Assembly: GCF_027595985.1 (NCBI RefSeq)
Contig: NC_073303.1
Location: 372,012,386-372,076,385, forward strand
Length of the DNA: 64,000 bases
Direction: 5' to 3'
Source: Sorex araneus
Taxonomy: Eukaryota; Chordata; Mammalia; Eulipotyphla; Soricidae
In this document: positions 34,934 through 48,100 of the stretch, one piece after another
Position numbering within the stretch: the stretch's first letter is position 1
Layout of the letters: every line of letters begins with the position of its first letter
The notes under the pieces: generated by a model
What the model was told of the DNA's origin: nothing
Database searches by the model: none
What the model saw: only the letters and a program-made list of their open reading frames with translations
Position numbers and translations under genes: made by a program

Positions 34934-35108
34934 GGGCTGAAGAGAGGACAGTGGGTAGGACACTTGCCTCGCCTGAGGCCAAGCTGGGGTTTGATCCCCA
35001 GCATCCCATATGCTCCCCCACCCCAGACACTGCCAGGAGTAAACCCCAAATGCAAAGGCAAGAGTATAACCCGTGAGAATCACAGCATTTGTCCCCCAAA
35101 ACAAAACA
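34934..35108 (+). mobile_element. Type A SINE, sense
   Basis: AGGGCTGAAGAGAGGACAGTGGG head, CCCCAGCATCCCATATGC, ACTGCCAGGAGTAAACCCC body, A-rich tail. Confidence 0.8.
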
Positions 35109-35559
35109 AGTAGGCAAGAGAGTCCATGCTGTTGTTATAAACCACATGGCATTGTCATTCATCACAAGCGTTACATATACACACAGAGAGCGTTCCTTAA
35201 ACTTGAAATGTAGGCTGAAAATTTCAATTCTGTAATTGAATCAATGAGAAATAAAAATACAAATTTTCTACAAACTGGGACCAAAATAGAAGGTAATATT
35301 TTAGAGAATATAGAGGACATTTTATGTCTATAAAAATTTTGGTTTTTGATAAGTGTCAAGTTCAGTTAAAATATTATCTAGCACTTTCGTGAACATAGGC
35401 CTTTGAAACCCTTATCTTTAAAATGACATGATTCAAGAAGACAAAAATGTGCTTTGTAGGACTTTGAAATCATGACTTGCTACTTCCTGCAATTTAACAA
35501 GTCTTGAAACTGAATATAGTAAGAATAATAAGCAATTATGCAAGACTCAAGTGACATTT
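35109..35559. other. Intronic, nothing recognised
   Basis: AT-rich, no gene or clear repeat. Confidence 0.4.
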
Positions 35560-35730
35560 GGGCCATAGAGATAGTACAGCTCGTAGGATGCTTGCCTTGT
35601 GCACGGTCAACCTGAGCTTAATGCCCAGCCCCACCTGTGGTCCCCTGAGCACTGCTAGGAGTAATTCCTGAGTGCAGAGTGAGGAATAAGTCCTGAACAC
35701 CACTAGCCCCCCAAACTAAATGAAAAAAAT
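35560..35730 (+). mobile_element. Type A SINE, sense
   Basis: GGGCCATAGAGATAGTACAGC head, GTGGTCCCCTGAGCACTGC, AGGAGTAATTCCTGAGTGC, A-rich tail. Confidence 0.85.
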
Positions 35731-35853
35731 ACAATAACATTTGTTCACCACCATAAATATTAGAGATGAAGCCTAGAATAGTCATTTTCAGAGTAGGCTA
35801 TGCTCCATAATCAAACTGTGGAGGATTCGGTAAGAAAATATTTAGGAATTTCA

Positions 35854-36102
35854 TTCACTGTCACTGTCGCTGTCATTCTGTTGTTCATTGATTTGCTCAA
35901 GCGGGCACCAGCAACATCTCCATTGTGAGATTTGTTGTTCCTGTGTCTGTCAGATAGAATACACCACAGGTAGCTTGCCAGGCTCTGCTGTGCGGGTGGG
36001 ATACTCGCAGTAGCTTGCCTGGCTCTCCAAGAGGGACAGATGAATCGAATCCTGGAAGGTCGCATGCAAAGCAAACGCCCTACCTGCTGTGCTATTGTTT
36101 CA
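35854..36102 (-). mobile_element. Type B SINE, antisense
   Basis: TCACTGTCACTGTCGCTGTC start, GCGGGCACCAGCAACATCTCC, GGTAGCTTGCCAGGCTCTGC, GCAGTAGCTTGCCTGGCTCTCC, then head ACGCCCTACCTGCTGTGCTATTG. Nearly full length. Confidence 0.9.
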
Positions 36103-38302
36103 CATTTTAAGAGTCACACTCCTTAAAAGTTGTAGATTTTGGTGTATGAGACAGTCACTAAACTTATGGAGTTTCAACTGATAAAAATATTTCCAAGCCA
36201 ATGGGAAAGACCACTGGCCACTCCACACGGGTGGATCCAACAGACCACGGGATAGTTATAACTCCTCTGCTTCACATTGTGATATTTCAGGGTGCTCTGC
36301 AGACTCTGGGCTTGACCTGGCTCAGCTGGGTAGAAAGGAGGACTTCCCCCTCCTGCTTTTGCATGGTGGCTCACCATTGCACCGTCTGGGAAGGTCACCC
36401 CTGGAGATAATGACTAGAGCAAAGAAAATGGTCAGGATGTTAATCAAGTTTGTCTCAGCCCATCTTAGACACTGGGTAGGAATTGGACATAAACATGAAA
36501 CAAAGGCCAGTGGAGAGTGAAGCAAGAGAGTTCACTGAAGCCATCCATGTTTCTCCTTAGATTCTAATCCTTGTTTTCTGTAGGATAAATGCAGTCGAGT
36601 AATCGCTCAAAATGGGGCTGTTACAGGAATGGTAATTGCAAGAACTAAAATGATTAACATTCCAGAACATTTTGTGTGTACACAGTGCACAATTTTCTGA
36701 TAAGAATGCTCCCCTTCCAGTGTTTACTTCTCTTAGTTAAAATGCTGACATATTTTAAGGTATTTAACTGAAAACACACAATCAAGATTTGGACAACACA
36801 TCCATAATGCTCAACAGATGTGAGCCTGAAAGATCTGTGATCATTCGTGAAATTACTTAAACCAGGCTTAAATTAGATTTTTCTGATTGTGAGTCATTGG
36901 AGGGTCCAGAGTAGAGCAGAATGTGTGGAGAGTGAAAGATTACATATTCTTCAGTCGGTTCTTTGGAATGAAAAAGAAATAAAAGCCAGCATTTTCTTTT
37001 CCATAATATATCTGAGACATCTCCTCTGAATCTCACATCAGCTCTATCCTTGCTATACAGTTCGTGCAATTTTCTGAGCTGAATCATAACAGAGATGCGT
37101 TTAGGTAAAGTTTGCTTGTTCAGGAGAAGCAGATACTGATGAGCCCGAGTCATCTGCATCAGTTGCATTATATCTAAGAAGAGTCAAGCTGTAGGTTCAA
37201 ACACTGACTGCTAGTAAAGCAGATGGAAACTTGCACGTGTTGGAGCACATAGTGAGAGCGTGTTTGTAATCTTAGAAAATAATGCGTCGAGTATACAAAG
37301 AAATACAGGGGCCCCAAAAGCCACTTAACTGTGCCCAGGTATTCAGCTCTGTAAAGTCATTTTCACAAAGATCTGTGTCATGTGATTTGATGATCGCACA
37401 GAGCTCGCACTGAAATTAAAGACACACGCTTTATTACAATGGATAAGTTATCTTTGGGGCTGATCATTAGAACACCTGCAAGTAGACTTTTACCTGTAGC
37501 AGAACATCTGTGCTCAGTGAATTTGAGCGAGCAGTATGGAGCATAATGATCGGGAGCAAGACTTTTTCTTTTCCCATTGATTAGATCATTTGTTGGAAAC
37601 GTGAGAACAATTGATGATAGAAAATAAATACAAATGAATGAGGATACAAGCTTAGGGTCAGAGGAGGAAATACATTCTGTTTCAGATTCAATTAAGATTC
37701 TGCAGTGAAATTTATGATAAAAACAGAGAACTAATATTCAGATGATGAATCTCTCCTAACATAGAGTATTTTTCTCAGTGTTCTCTCGTCACGTCGTCTC
37801 CGGCCTGCGATCTACATTTAAGTTCTCTTTCTTCAGACTCTCTGGGCACCATGATAGACTCTGATTTTCCATCCTACACTGGTTTTAACTTTCTTCCCAG
37901 CTTAGACACCAGTGAGAAACACGGCTACTTTAAGCATAAAGGAATCCAGGCTAATTCAGGGGCTTCAACCAGCATTCAGTCCATTGCTTTTCTCATGATT
38001 TTGCAAAACAGTGGCATTTCTTAGACTTGAGCAGAAAAAAAATAAATCCTTTATGTGACTTTGGTCTGGTCACATATAATTTTATTCTCAGATTCATATA
38101 TTGCTAACTGCATCCTTATGCCTAGACATAGACATCTATCATTAATAATAAGCCTAAATACTATATTTATATAATTTTTATAAAAAATGGACAACCTAAC
38201 ACACATTTACTGAAGGTGTGATGGAGCAAATTACATTATATTTCTATTTCCAGTTTATGAATACAGGAAATATTTATACAGTATCCCTTTTGCTTGGTTC
38301 CA
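36103..38302. other. Intronic, no recognised repeats
   Basis: About 2.2 kb with no SINE, L1 or exon that I recognise. Confidence 0.4.
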
Positions 38303-38474
38303 TTTTTTTCTTTCTTTCTTTTTTTTTTTGTTGGTTTTGGGGCCATACCAGGTGGTACTCAGGGCTTCTTCCTGGTTGTAACTCAGGTATCACTCCCAGA
38401 GGGCCTCGTGGAAACTTACGGGTGTAGCAGTGTGCAGAGCAAGTGCCCTAACCAGTGTACCGTCTCTCTGGCCC
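38303..38474 (-). mobile_element. Type A SINE, antisense
   Basis: T-rich start, GGGGCCATACCAGGTGGTACTCAGGGC, end ACCGTCTCTCTGGCCC. Confidence 0.75.
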
Positions 38475-38950
38475 TGGTCAGGTCTTTAGCTTGCTTGTGG
38501 TAGAAGCATACACATTAACACCACGTAGCCTGTGCTGAGTTGGAGCCTAATATACATTTATCGGAGACTTAATGGCACAAATAGCATTTTATTTCATCCA
38601 CTTATAAAGAGAAATATCAACACTCACCACAAGAGACTGTTGTGTGGATCAAATGATGCAGTTCATAGGAGAAGACCCAGAGGAGCAGAAAGGGGGCGGT
38701 GTGTTTCTAGAATGAGTGACCTGTCTGAACAACGGCCGTGTACCCGTGTGCAGGCATAAGGCTGTAGTTGGAGATATTCGTTAAATGTACCAGAAGTTCT
38801 TGAAATTTTGAAGGACACTGTTGCCTTAAGAAGATGGTGAATTTTAGGACAACTTTTATGGTTTTTTTCAAAGCCTGAATTACATTCACATATGAAAATA
38901 TTTGAAGACCACTATTTTGGATCCCTTTCCCATTTCCAGCAAATTCTACA

Positions 38951-39124
38951 GGGCCTGGGAGATATTGTGGGAGATAAGTGCTTACCTTTCATGCAGGAGG
39001 CTGCAGGTTCAAACTTCAGCACCACATGTATGCCCCTGAGGACTGCCAGGAATGGCCCTGGAGCACAAAGCCAGGAGTAGCCCCTGAGCACTGCCTGGTG
39101 TGCCTCCGCCCCCAACAAACTAAA
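38951..39124 (+). mobile_element. Type A SINE, sense
   Basis: GGGCCTGGGAGATATTGTGGG head, GACTGCCAGGAATGGCCC, CCAGGAGTAGCCCCTGAGCACTGCC body, A-rich end. Confidence 0.8.
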
Positions 39125-39884
39125 CTGTGCTGAAACAAAAGTAAATGCTCCAAAATGTGAAAGAATCCTGGCACTTTATTCACGCGAGGGTTTCTAGAAT
39201 GCTCCTCTCATAATCAGTTGTGTGTGTTTTGTGAAACTGTAAGCTCTACTTCCCTCCCTACGCCATGTCCATAGCGGATGTTCATAGCCAACTCATCACT
39301 TCAGATAAAGGAAAATCAATATCTTCATTTCTCTTCGCATTAATTGTGTCACAATTCAAACAACCATTGTTTGCATGTGGATGTCGGTAGTAGTTTTATC
39401 ATTTTTTGAGGAAACCCACATGAACAAAATCAGGATTCATGACTAAATAGATGAGGTCATCAAATAATTAGTCAGAAAGCTAAATGAAGCTCTGATAAAA
39501 TTGGGAATGAACCAGGAAAGCCAAAATAAATCTCTCCAAAGTGTATCTTCTCCCCACTCCCCCCCAAAAAACATGTTAAATGACGAGGCTGGCATCTGTC
39601 TCTTCTTCCATTCCAACTGTGAAAACTCTCCATAGGCTATTGTGACTTGGTCTCCTTCCCCATCCTGTGTTCTCTGTGTTTTCCTTTGGTTTGACAATTA
39701 GAGAAGAAAAAACAAGGCTTTGCGTTATAAACCCTCTTACCCTCCTGCATGGTGGTGACCCATTGAAGCAGGCCCTGGTTTTCCCCGAGTCATTGAATCT
39801 GACAGGTTCAGAAGAGCTCGGTTTCCTCAGTGACCCCGGTGAGTGTGTCTGAACCTCCCACCGCTTCTCTGGAAGGTTCCCATC
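39125..39884. other. Intronic, nothing recognised
   Basis: No gene or clear repeat. Confidence 0.4.
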
Positions 39885-40030
39885 TGGGCTAGAGAAATTG
39901 TCCAGCGGTGAGACAACTGGCCCAGATTCAGTCCCTGGCACTGCCAGGAGTGATCTCTGAGCAGAGATCTAGTCTGAAGGCCTGAGCACAGCCAGGGGTG
40001 ACTCCCAAACTATAAATAAATAAAACCAAA
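39885..40030 (+). mobile_element. Type A SINE, sense, internally shortened
   Basis: GGGCTAGAGAAATTGTCCAGCGG head, CACTGCCAGGAGTGATCTCTGAGC body, ATAAATAAATAAAACC tail. Confidence 0.75.
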
Positions 40031-40173
40031 AGAGAAATGTCATTCAGAGTCTCTTGTACAGGAGCCCAAAGACAGAGGCACGGGGCTTCGTGTGATCTTT
40101 ATGCCAACCCAATAACAGCATCATGGACCTTCCTTTTCCTAGAATTTTTAAATTGTTTTAAAATCTGCCATCG

Positions 40174-40610
40174 CGACCAGAACGATAGTACAATGGGGCA
40201 GGCATTTGCCTCGCACACAGCCCACCTGGGTTCCATGCTTGGCGTCCCATATGATCTCCCCATGCCCTGCCAGGAGAAATTCCTGAGTGCAGAGCCAAGA
40301 GTAACCCCTAGGCATCACCGGGTAGCACTGTAGCACTGTCGTCCGGTTGTTCATTGATTTGCTCGAGTGGGCACCAGTGACGTCTCCATAGTGGGACTTG
40401 TTATTGTTTTGGGCATATCCAATATGACAGAAGTAGATTGCCAGGCTCTACCATGCGGGTGGGATTCTCTCGGTAGCTTGCCAGGCTCTCTGAGAGGGAC
40501 ACAGGAGTCAAACCTGAGTCGGCTGGTGCAAGGCAAACGCCTTACCCACTGTGCTATCGCCCCAGGTATGACCCCCAGAATAAAAATAAATAAAAGCAAA
40601 CAAACCAAAA
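40174..40610 (+). mobile_element. Type A SINE, sense, split by a type B SINE
   Basis: Left part 40174-40324 runs from the head to CCTAGGCATCACCGGGTA. The right part from 40565 resumes with GGTATGACCCCCAG and an AAATAAAT tail. The join restores the expected type A 3' region (GGGTATGACCC). Confidence 0.85.
40325..40564 (-). mobile_element. Type B SINE, antisense, nested in type A
   Basis: AGCACTGTAGCACTGTCGTCC start, CAGTGACGTCTCCATAGTGGG, GGTAGCTTGCCAGGCTCTC, end CCACTGTGCTATCGCCCC. Near full length and younger than its host. Confidence 0.9.
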
Positions 40611-41741
40611 ATCTGCTCTCAACCAAGCAGATGGGAATAAAGTAACAGAAGGGTGGCGGGAGAGAGGTGACCTGAAATCACACTGGGATGTTCCCTGTAA
40701 GATCGAGGTCCCTGGTGTTATTAGTTTTTTGAAGGGGAGGATATAAAGATGAAAAGGGAGTGAAGACAATATGCCACATGGAAGGAAGTGTACAATTTTG
40801 GGTGGTTTTCTTTTCATCATTGGGAATTGGAAATGATGAGATAAGTTAGCTGCTATGTGATCATCTCTACACAGCTCAGAAACGTTCACCCTAGTACCCA
40901 GTACAGAGAAATGGTAGTGACTTGGTAGCTCAGGCTAATGTGCCAGAAGGAAGTTTAGCCTACTCGGGAAGTCACAAGTGAGGTTCTGATTCAGAAAACT
41001 CGACTCTGTAAACTTAGTTTGTCCGCTTGGAAATAATTTATATTTTCTTATCGTGGATGGATCTAATCATCTGTAAAATAAGTTCAGGCATAGGCTTCAT
41101 CTACTACTGCTGTTAGGACAAATATATGTGAAATTTTCTGTTCATGAACTAAGGTTTTATTCTGAACGGTGATACATGCTTTTACTACATTCAGTCATGA
41201 CTGGACAATTGTTCTGAGTCAGCTTTTTGCTCTTTGAAGCATATTTTTAAAACAACCTCTAGTGTTAGGAGAAAACAAGAATAAAACCAAACAAGATTCA
41301 TCACCTTGGCACACTTCGTGACCACAGACAAGTTCTTTAAATTACCTTTCCTTGTTCTCTCATCTATCAAAAGGGACACTTTGCCAGATCTCTCTATCCA
41401 CAAAGTTGGAGGCAGACTCACAACCTTCAAGAGGTAACATCTGCTAAAGTACTTTGAAATGTAAAGAGAATTACACCCTAGAAGTTATCTTGAATCGGAA
41501 GAACAGTGGTGGTTATATTTATAAAACATGAGGGTAAGAACAAAATCTGCAACCAGTTCTTTTTAATGGGTAGAGCAGTATTACTGAGTAAGGCTTGATA
41601 ATCTCTTTTGGTAATTATTTAGAGGTAATACTTTGATATCTAGTCTATATAAGGAGCACTGCTTTCAGGTTTTAAATTTTACAGATTCAGAGTCAAATCA
41701 GTTTTAAACAGCTTGTCAAATCACACATTTGAAGGAACGTC

Positions 41742-41743
<2 letters not shown>
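40611..41743. other. Intronic, nothing recognised
   Basis: No gene or clear repeat. Confidence 0.4.

Positions 41744-41787
<44 letters not shown>
41744..41787. repeat. (CA)n microsatellite
   Basis: About 21 uninterrupted CA units. Confidence 0.97.
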
Positions 41788-41790
<3 letters not shown>

Positions 41791-42299
41791 GCTTCTTACT
41801 CAAATAACCTGGAAAAGCTACTGGCATTTTGAGGTTTACACAGGAGGAAAGAGATTCCGAAGCCATTAGAATTCTACTGAGGGAAAGTGATGCTTAATGG
41901 AACTAGATAAATGGGATTGCTTCTTAATCTCTCAGTTAATTTTCTTTCTTTCTTTTTTTAAGACTATGCTTTAGGTCAGAACTTCATTTGGTCTGAAGTT
42001 TGGCTCAAACAGCTTGTTGGACTTTACCTATCCTGAACTCCATTAAGTTCTAAATCCAGAAACTACATTTGATGAATTCTTTTTAGTTCCCAAAAGGGTA
42101 GCATTTTAACATCTTGTTCAAGTACTGAGGATTAATACTGCTTGCAAAGCGTATAGAGGAGAGCAATACTGACATTTTGAGGGGAAAAGCCATCTATAGC
42201 TCATTGCAATTTAATATATGCGTCAACAAATACTGATGTCATTGGAAAGATAAATGATGGGAAACCAAGTGTATGTGTGTATGTGTGTCTGTTTTCCAG

Positions 42300-42461
42300 T
42301 TGGGTGTTTGAGTTACACACAACAGTGCTCAGGAGTCTGGTCTTGGCTCTGTGCTCATAAATGACTCCTAGAAGTGCTCAGGTAACCTTATATGGTGCTG
42401 GGATCAAACTTTGATAGGCCACAGGCGAGGCAAGAGCCTCATCTCTTACATGATCTCTGGC
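42300..42461 (-). mobile_element. Type A SINE, antisense, diverged
   Basis: AACAGTGCTCAGGAGTCTGG, GTGCTCATAAATGACTCC, GGTGCTGGGATCAAACTTTG, end CATGATCTCTGGC. Confidence 0.75.
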
Positions 42462-45400
42462 ATTAAACCAAATTGTGACAACTCCAATAAACTTAAGAAG
42501 GCATAAATGGATCATATAGGAAGTTGATATTGGAAATATTGCCTGACTTCTAAGACCTGTCTTTGCAGAGACACCTGTTTATATAGGAAGATGTTATAAA
42601 GTAGAATTAAAGAATAAAGGGTAAAAAGTCAGAAGCTGTTTTTCATTTTTTAAATAAATGAAGTGGAAAGATGTTGAAATGTATCATCTGATGATTTGTG
42701 AAACAAAGGGAGACAACTTCCTTAAATGCAGTTCTATAGTATTAGGCCAACAACATGCTTCTATTGGTAAACATTTCTACATGTACAAAGGAAAGCAGAA
42801 AATTTAACTATGTTCCAAGGAGAGGCATTTCAGTGTTAGGGTAGATTTTATACATTTGATCCTGAAAAGTCCTCAAGGTTATTGATAAAATGAATGTTAA
42901 TCTCACACAAAGGATCATAGGTGGATTATTCTAAGATCTCTACAGTGTGACTATTCCCTAGGTGAAAAGAGTCTTCATCTTGATGAGTATATGCTCATTT
43001 AGATGGATGCATTTGTCTTTTATCTATCAAGCAGAAATATCTAAATGACAAGAGAGAATATTATATCCTAGCCCCACAAACTCTTCATCACAGGCTGACA
43101 CCATAATTTTGAGTCATCTTTCTTCTGTATTCCTACCATGTATGAGGTGGCAATTCAAATAAGAATATGTCTACTATTCTCACATATCCCCAAATATAAG
43201 TGCTCTTCAGCTTTTAATAGGTGTCCGTAACACTATGATACCATAATTTTATAGTAATTAAATGTACAACTTATATTATCAATGCCCATCTGATACTAAT
43301 ATATATATATATATATGTACTTCTGATATTTGTCTAGTAGTTAAATGTGCATCTGAAATTAGTAATGCATGGCTACATTAGCTTTGTAACCATGCCTTCT
43401 TGGGTCATTTTTACTAAAAAAAAACCCTCATTTTTGTTTGAGTTCTGATCATTTCTCATTGAAACTTGTTAAGAGACATTTAGCAACTTTAATCTGTATA
43501 TTTCAGAGTCAATGAGTGTTTTTTTATGGTTGCTTGGTAGTGAACCAAGCCAAATTCTAGTATACCTAAGTGATTGTCATCATTATTTCATGAGAACTGA
43601 TACCATACTGAGTCAAAAACATGTAGCCCTGAGCTCAACAAAACTAATTATGGGAAGAAACTTCAAGAAAAAATGGGTATATTTTTGATCCCAGAAACAT
43701 ATGCCATTCTTCATTTTTTTTTCTGACATCAGAGTTTGCACAAATGAAAGTAAGCACATCTGTAAATTTTCTGCCTCAAATGCCTTACCCCACAGAGGCC
43801 CTAGCTCTCAGGGAAGCTTGGAATAGGTTTTTCATTTGCCCCAAATCAAAGGTGAGTTCACTTTTAATTTTGTTCTCTTAATTGATGGGCCTCTTCTGAT
43901 TCTAAAGGGCAGAGGAGTCAATCAAGGGATTTCCTTTCCTAAATCTTGCACATGGAATCACTTGCGCTAATTCTGGGCTCCACTAGAGTTGCAGAGGATC
44001 CTTACTAATACTTTTTAGAAATCAGTGGATCTAACAGACACAAATAACAAATTATGATCTTAAATGGGAATAGGGTGCGGTGAATAGATTCATGGTATTT
44101 TAGAAGGAATTTCTGTCTAAGGCTTCTAAGGGTTAATACTGGTACCTGATAACTTTTATATTCATAAACTAGAGTTTGATGCAGTGACCATTTATGGACT
44201 CAAACTCAGCATCCTACAAGAAACACAGTTGCCAAGGAACATGGTTGCCATGAAACAGTCTGATGCTTTTTGCCAGCCTCCTATGTCATGTGTTTGCAGA
44301 CAATGAACTGAAAGTCCTGCTGTTTTCACAAAGGTTGCTGCTGTATCAGTGACCTTCCATGGATTTCACAATTTACACTGAGTGATTTCTTGCTTTGCAA
44401 CTTTTACCCTGTTCATTTGTCTTCATTCTCTATTTCTTCTCTGCCTTATTTATTTGTGGAGGGTAGTTTCCTAGTAACAGTAGCAGACTAACGTATTCTG
44501 GTATGATGGTCCAAATACAATTCAGGCAGATCCTTTTTTGCTAAAGTCAATAGAGGTATTTGTCCTATCCCCATTCTGCACATCTGAACCTGCTGAAATT
44601 TAGGTGTCTGTGTTTGCATTTTGATATAAATAAAACAGAAAAAATTCTGCATGTCCTGGATCATTTATCCCCAACTTAGGTGGCACAAGGTTGACTTCCT
44701 GTTTCAGCTCTCTTATGTGAGACTTGTCCCCCCATTGCAGTGAATGGAGTGGTCCTTCCTGTGGTTCTTTGTTGTTTGCTGGTAATCTTGATGATTGAAA
44801 TGTCTCCGAGGTGTAGTGCTGATGTGCAGTCTGGGGTTCTGAGGCCCACAAAGTTTGTAATATGTCTTAGGGAGATGAAGTGTATCTATAAGTTCGACTT
44901 TGCTAAAGTTGGGGAAGCTGATTTGAAGACATAACCACCATAAGTAATGGGAATCAGTCCCAAGAAAAGAGGAAAAACCATTGATGCAGAACCATTCATG
45001 TAGTAGAAACGGATGCTGTCCCTTAGCACTTTTGATCACCTTGGAATCCCATTATTACCTACAAGTAGAAATCAACCTCTAGTGATCAGCACACTTAGAG
45101 AGCAGGTTTTTGGTCCAGTTTGAAGAGAACAGCTGGCCTGTCCTTCCTTAGTGACCATTGGGTGTGGCAAAAATTATGAGGAGGAGAAAGCCATTGGGAA
45201 GACAGGAAGGGAAACAGAAAAATAAAATGCAAAAAAAAAAAAGGAATTTTGTTTGTTCTACATTGTTTTCCTTTCTTTCCGTACTCACCTTTTAAAAATG
45301 GCTGGAAGCATGATGACTTGTAAACACATCATTATTTTTCCTGAGTGAAATAGCTCTGAATTTGTAGCAAGAAATCACATGCAAATATATTATAAGCTCA

Positions 45401-47859
45401 GGGTAAAAATAGTTATGGTATTTACATTTGCATATATTTGCATATAATTTATATGTGTGGTCAGATCCTATTCATGCTATTTTAGAGGGAAAAAAATTAA
45501 TGTTGTTAACCTCATTTATTATTTAAATTAGCATTTCTCTTTTCAAACTTTTTTTTTTAATCTTCCACTAACCAGTCAACAGAAAGTTGAGTCTGAAATG
45601 CACAGAGAAATGAAAGGCTGCCGAGGGTCCCTGCAAAGATGCTCAATTCCAACATCAGATATCTCTAAGGATTTAGTGTCACATCTCAGATAAAACATCC
45701 CGGGTGGGTGGAACCTGAAGACTGAATTCCATTCATCTTATCGTTTTGTAGAGGATGGTTCGCTTTTTTGGAAGTGTTGAGGTGGGTACAGAGTGAGCTA
45801 GGGGTAGCCCTGGAGAAAGTCCAGTTCAGCGTTCTAAGCAGAGTCTACAACAAGCGCCAAGACTCCTAGGAAGAGTGCCCTGATCAGTGGGAGGAGATAG
45901 ATCCAACGAGCCAGCCAGGTTGGGTGCAAGTGAGTAGGTCTAGGAGAGCAGGAAGGAAAGGGAATGAGGTCATAACTCCTGGTAGGGAAGTGTCAGTGGC
46001 TGTGCTGGCTGGAGTGGAAATGTGCTGTAAGAAATAATGTCCTTGGAAGTAGCCTCTGGAGAGACTCTTCACAGCCAGCGGGTTTGGTGTCTGACAGCAT
46101 GGTAAGCGTTCGAGCGGGGTGGGGGGCATCCTTTTATTCCTTTTTGTTACAACAGACATTTTTGTGTTGCTGCATTGACTGTTGTGTTTGCACTCTTTCC
46201 TTAGCGATTGGAGCCCCCTGAGCCATTTTAAGCCCCTTTTGGAACCAAGGACTCAGTAAATAGGTAGAGAAGTAGGTACTCAAGAGCTGGAACTTAGGGT
46301 TGTTCTATTTTTAATATTTGCAGCAAGCACAGATTCAGGAATGGCGTGCTTTGGGTCTTTGGCTAACTAGAATTTGGTTACTTCATTGCAACAAGCCCCT
46401 TGCAAAGCAATACATGCAAACTGGGTTGATCGAATTCAGTTTACTGTCTCTAACATAATTTGTATGAAATGACTAGAGAACCATAATGCATACAAATATT
46501 GATACAAATCATATAACATGCCTTGTAAAAGTTTATATATTGGTTAATTTGCAAACCAAAGGGGCAAAGGGGCAAATGTTTAGTTCTTTGTAGACAGAAA
46601 TAATCATTTTCTTCGACTATGCTGTCTGGTCGAGAAGATTATATATTATGCTCTGTGCAGTTTAGTAAAATTATGCCTTGTTGGTAGATAATATAGGGGA
46701 AATCTTAAGATCCTTGAAATAAAAAAAAAACTAAAACTTAATGAAAATTGCATCTAAAGGTGTTTGGGGAAACAATATATGTAATTTTCATAGTGACATT
46801 GGCTTTTAAATAGAAGACATAACTCTTATCACAAGGAGACTAAACAAAGATTACAACAAAAGCAAACATTTTGAAAATAGAAGTAAGGTTTTAATTAGAA
46901 ATAGTAGAACTGAAGTTTTGAAACAACATTCTACTTAGATGCTGAGACTTCATTTGAAAGTGTGTCATAAATAATTGTAATGTTCATTTCAACTAGCAGC
47001 TTCTTAGGAATTGGCATTCAGCATCTTTGGTTTATTTAAGCTGAGGTAGGATCTGGCAAAAAGTACACTGTGATCATAAATTTGTGCTAAAATTCCCCAT
47101 TAATGTGACTGTAGCATGCATTGGTAATGATGCAACTTTCACTGTTTCACTTAACACACATTCAGCTTGTATTTCTATAGTAAATATACTTGGTTGTATC
47201 ATGGAGATTGAAGAGAAGTTCTTTGCAAGTTAAATATTTTAATATGAAAACCACTTTGTGGGGAATACCTGACCTCCTTAAAAAGATGACATAAAGTGAA
47301 ATAATAAGGGTTTTGTGAATTTAAAGCTCTGTATCTGTATAAATAAATATATATATTATCATATGTGAACTTCATTTGGACATTGGACCAAGTGTGTGCC
47401 CATTAGACTCTTACACCCTCTTCCCAGTCATGAAAAATCTATGAAAATATGAATCTAAGTTTTAAGCTGATATAAATCCTCATCTGTGTAGCGTGTCATA
47501 CATTATACTAAAAATATTTCATTGAATGTATTAATAGAATCTCCAAAAAATGTGGGGTTCTGGTACTAAAGGGTATTGTAAAGGTGTAGCTTCAAGGGTT
47601 GGTAACTCCTTGGGTCAGATCATATTTTGGTTTTATGTCCACTACTCCTGACAGTTGTATGGGTTTTTACCAAAGCAAATGAGTCATTTCTATTAGCAAT
47701 GGTTACTGACTCTGCAAATTGTAAATATGCATAAAATACTGAGGAAAATTTTATCCAAAATGATGCATTTTTAATTTTACCAGAAATTTGATAGGTTCAT
47801 AAATGAATATATAAAGAGGCTTTTATTTTTGCATACCCCTTCCTGACCTTCCCTTCCTT
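42462..47859. other. SINE-free intronic block
   Basis: About 5.4 kb (6 kb to the next SINE) with no SINE copy I recognise, in a window averaging one per 1.3-1.5 kb. AT-rich. Contains an (AT)n tract at 43298-43316, an A run at 45231-45242 that may be an old retroelement tail, and an octamer cluster at 45379-45443. No exon supported. Confidence 0.5.
45379..45443. promoter_or_regulatory. Cluster of three octamer (POU) motifs
   Basis: ATGCAAAT at 45379-45386 and ATTTGCAT at 45426-45433 and 45436-45443. The last two are perfect repeats exactly 10 bp apart. Known: POU-domain factors bind ATGCAAAT. Enhancer role is inference. Confidence 0.3.
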
Positions 47860-48100
47860 CTCCCTTCTTAGGTAACTATGGCATCTTTTTTTTTAATCAA
47901 AGTTCACTAGTTTTTCTGTCCGTTTATCAATTTCATATCTTGTGTTTCACATACAGATAAAAACATCCAGTACTTGTGGGTTTTTTTTTTTTCTGACTTA
48001 TTTTACCTAACATAATTCCCTTAAACTCCTTTCACCTCACATAATTCCCCTAAGCTTCGCTTGCAGGACATTTAATACTTTAAATCTGTTGAATTATGGA
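47860..48100 (-). mobile_element. Possible old L1 fragment, antisense
   Basis: TCTGACTTATTTTACCTAACATAATTCCC resembles the antisense L1 segment CTGACTCATTTCACCTAGCATGAT at 58906-58929. Weak. Confidence 0.35.

Noticed and set aside
44600-45242. Possible retroelement ending in the A run at 45231-45242, with a 108-codon minus frame
   Set aside because: No landmark I could match to L1 or a SINE, and no clear duplication.
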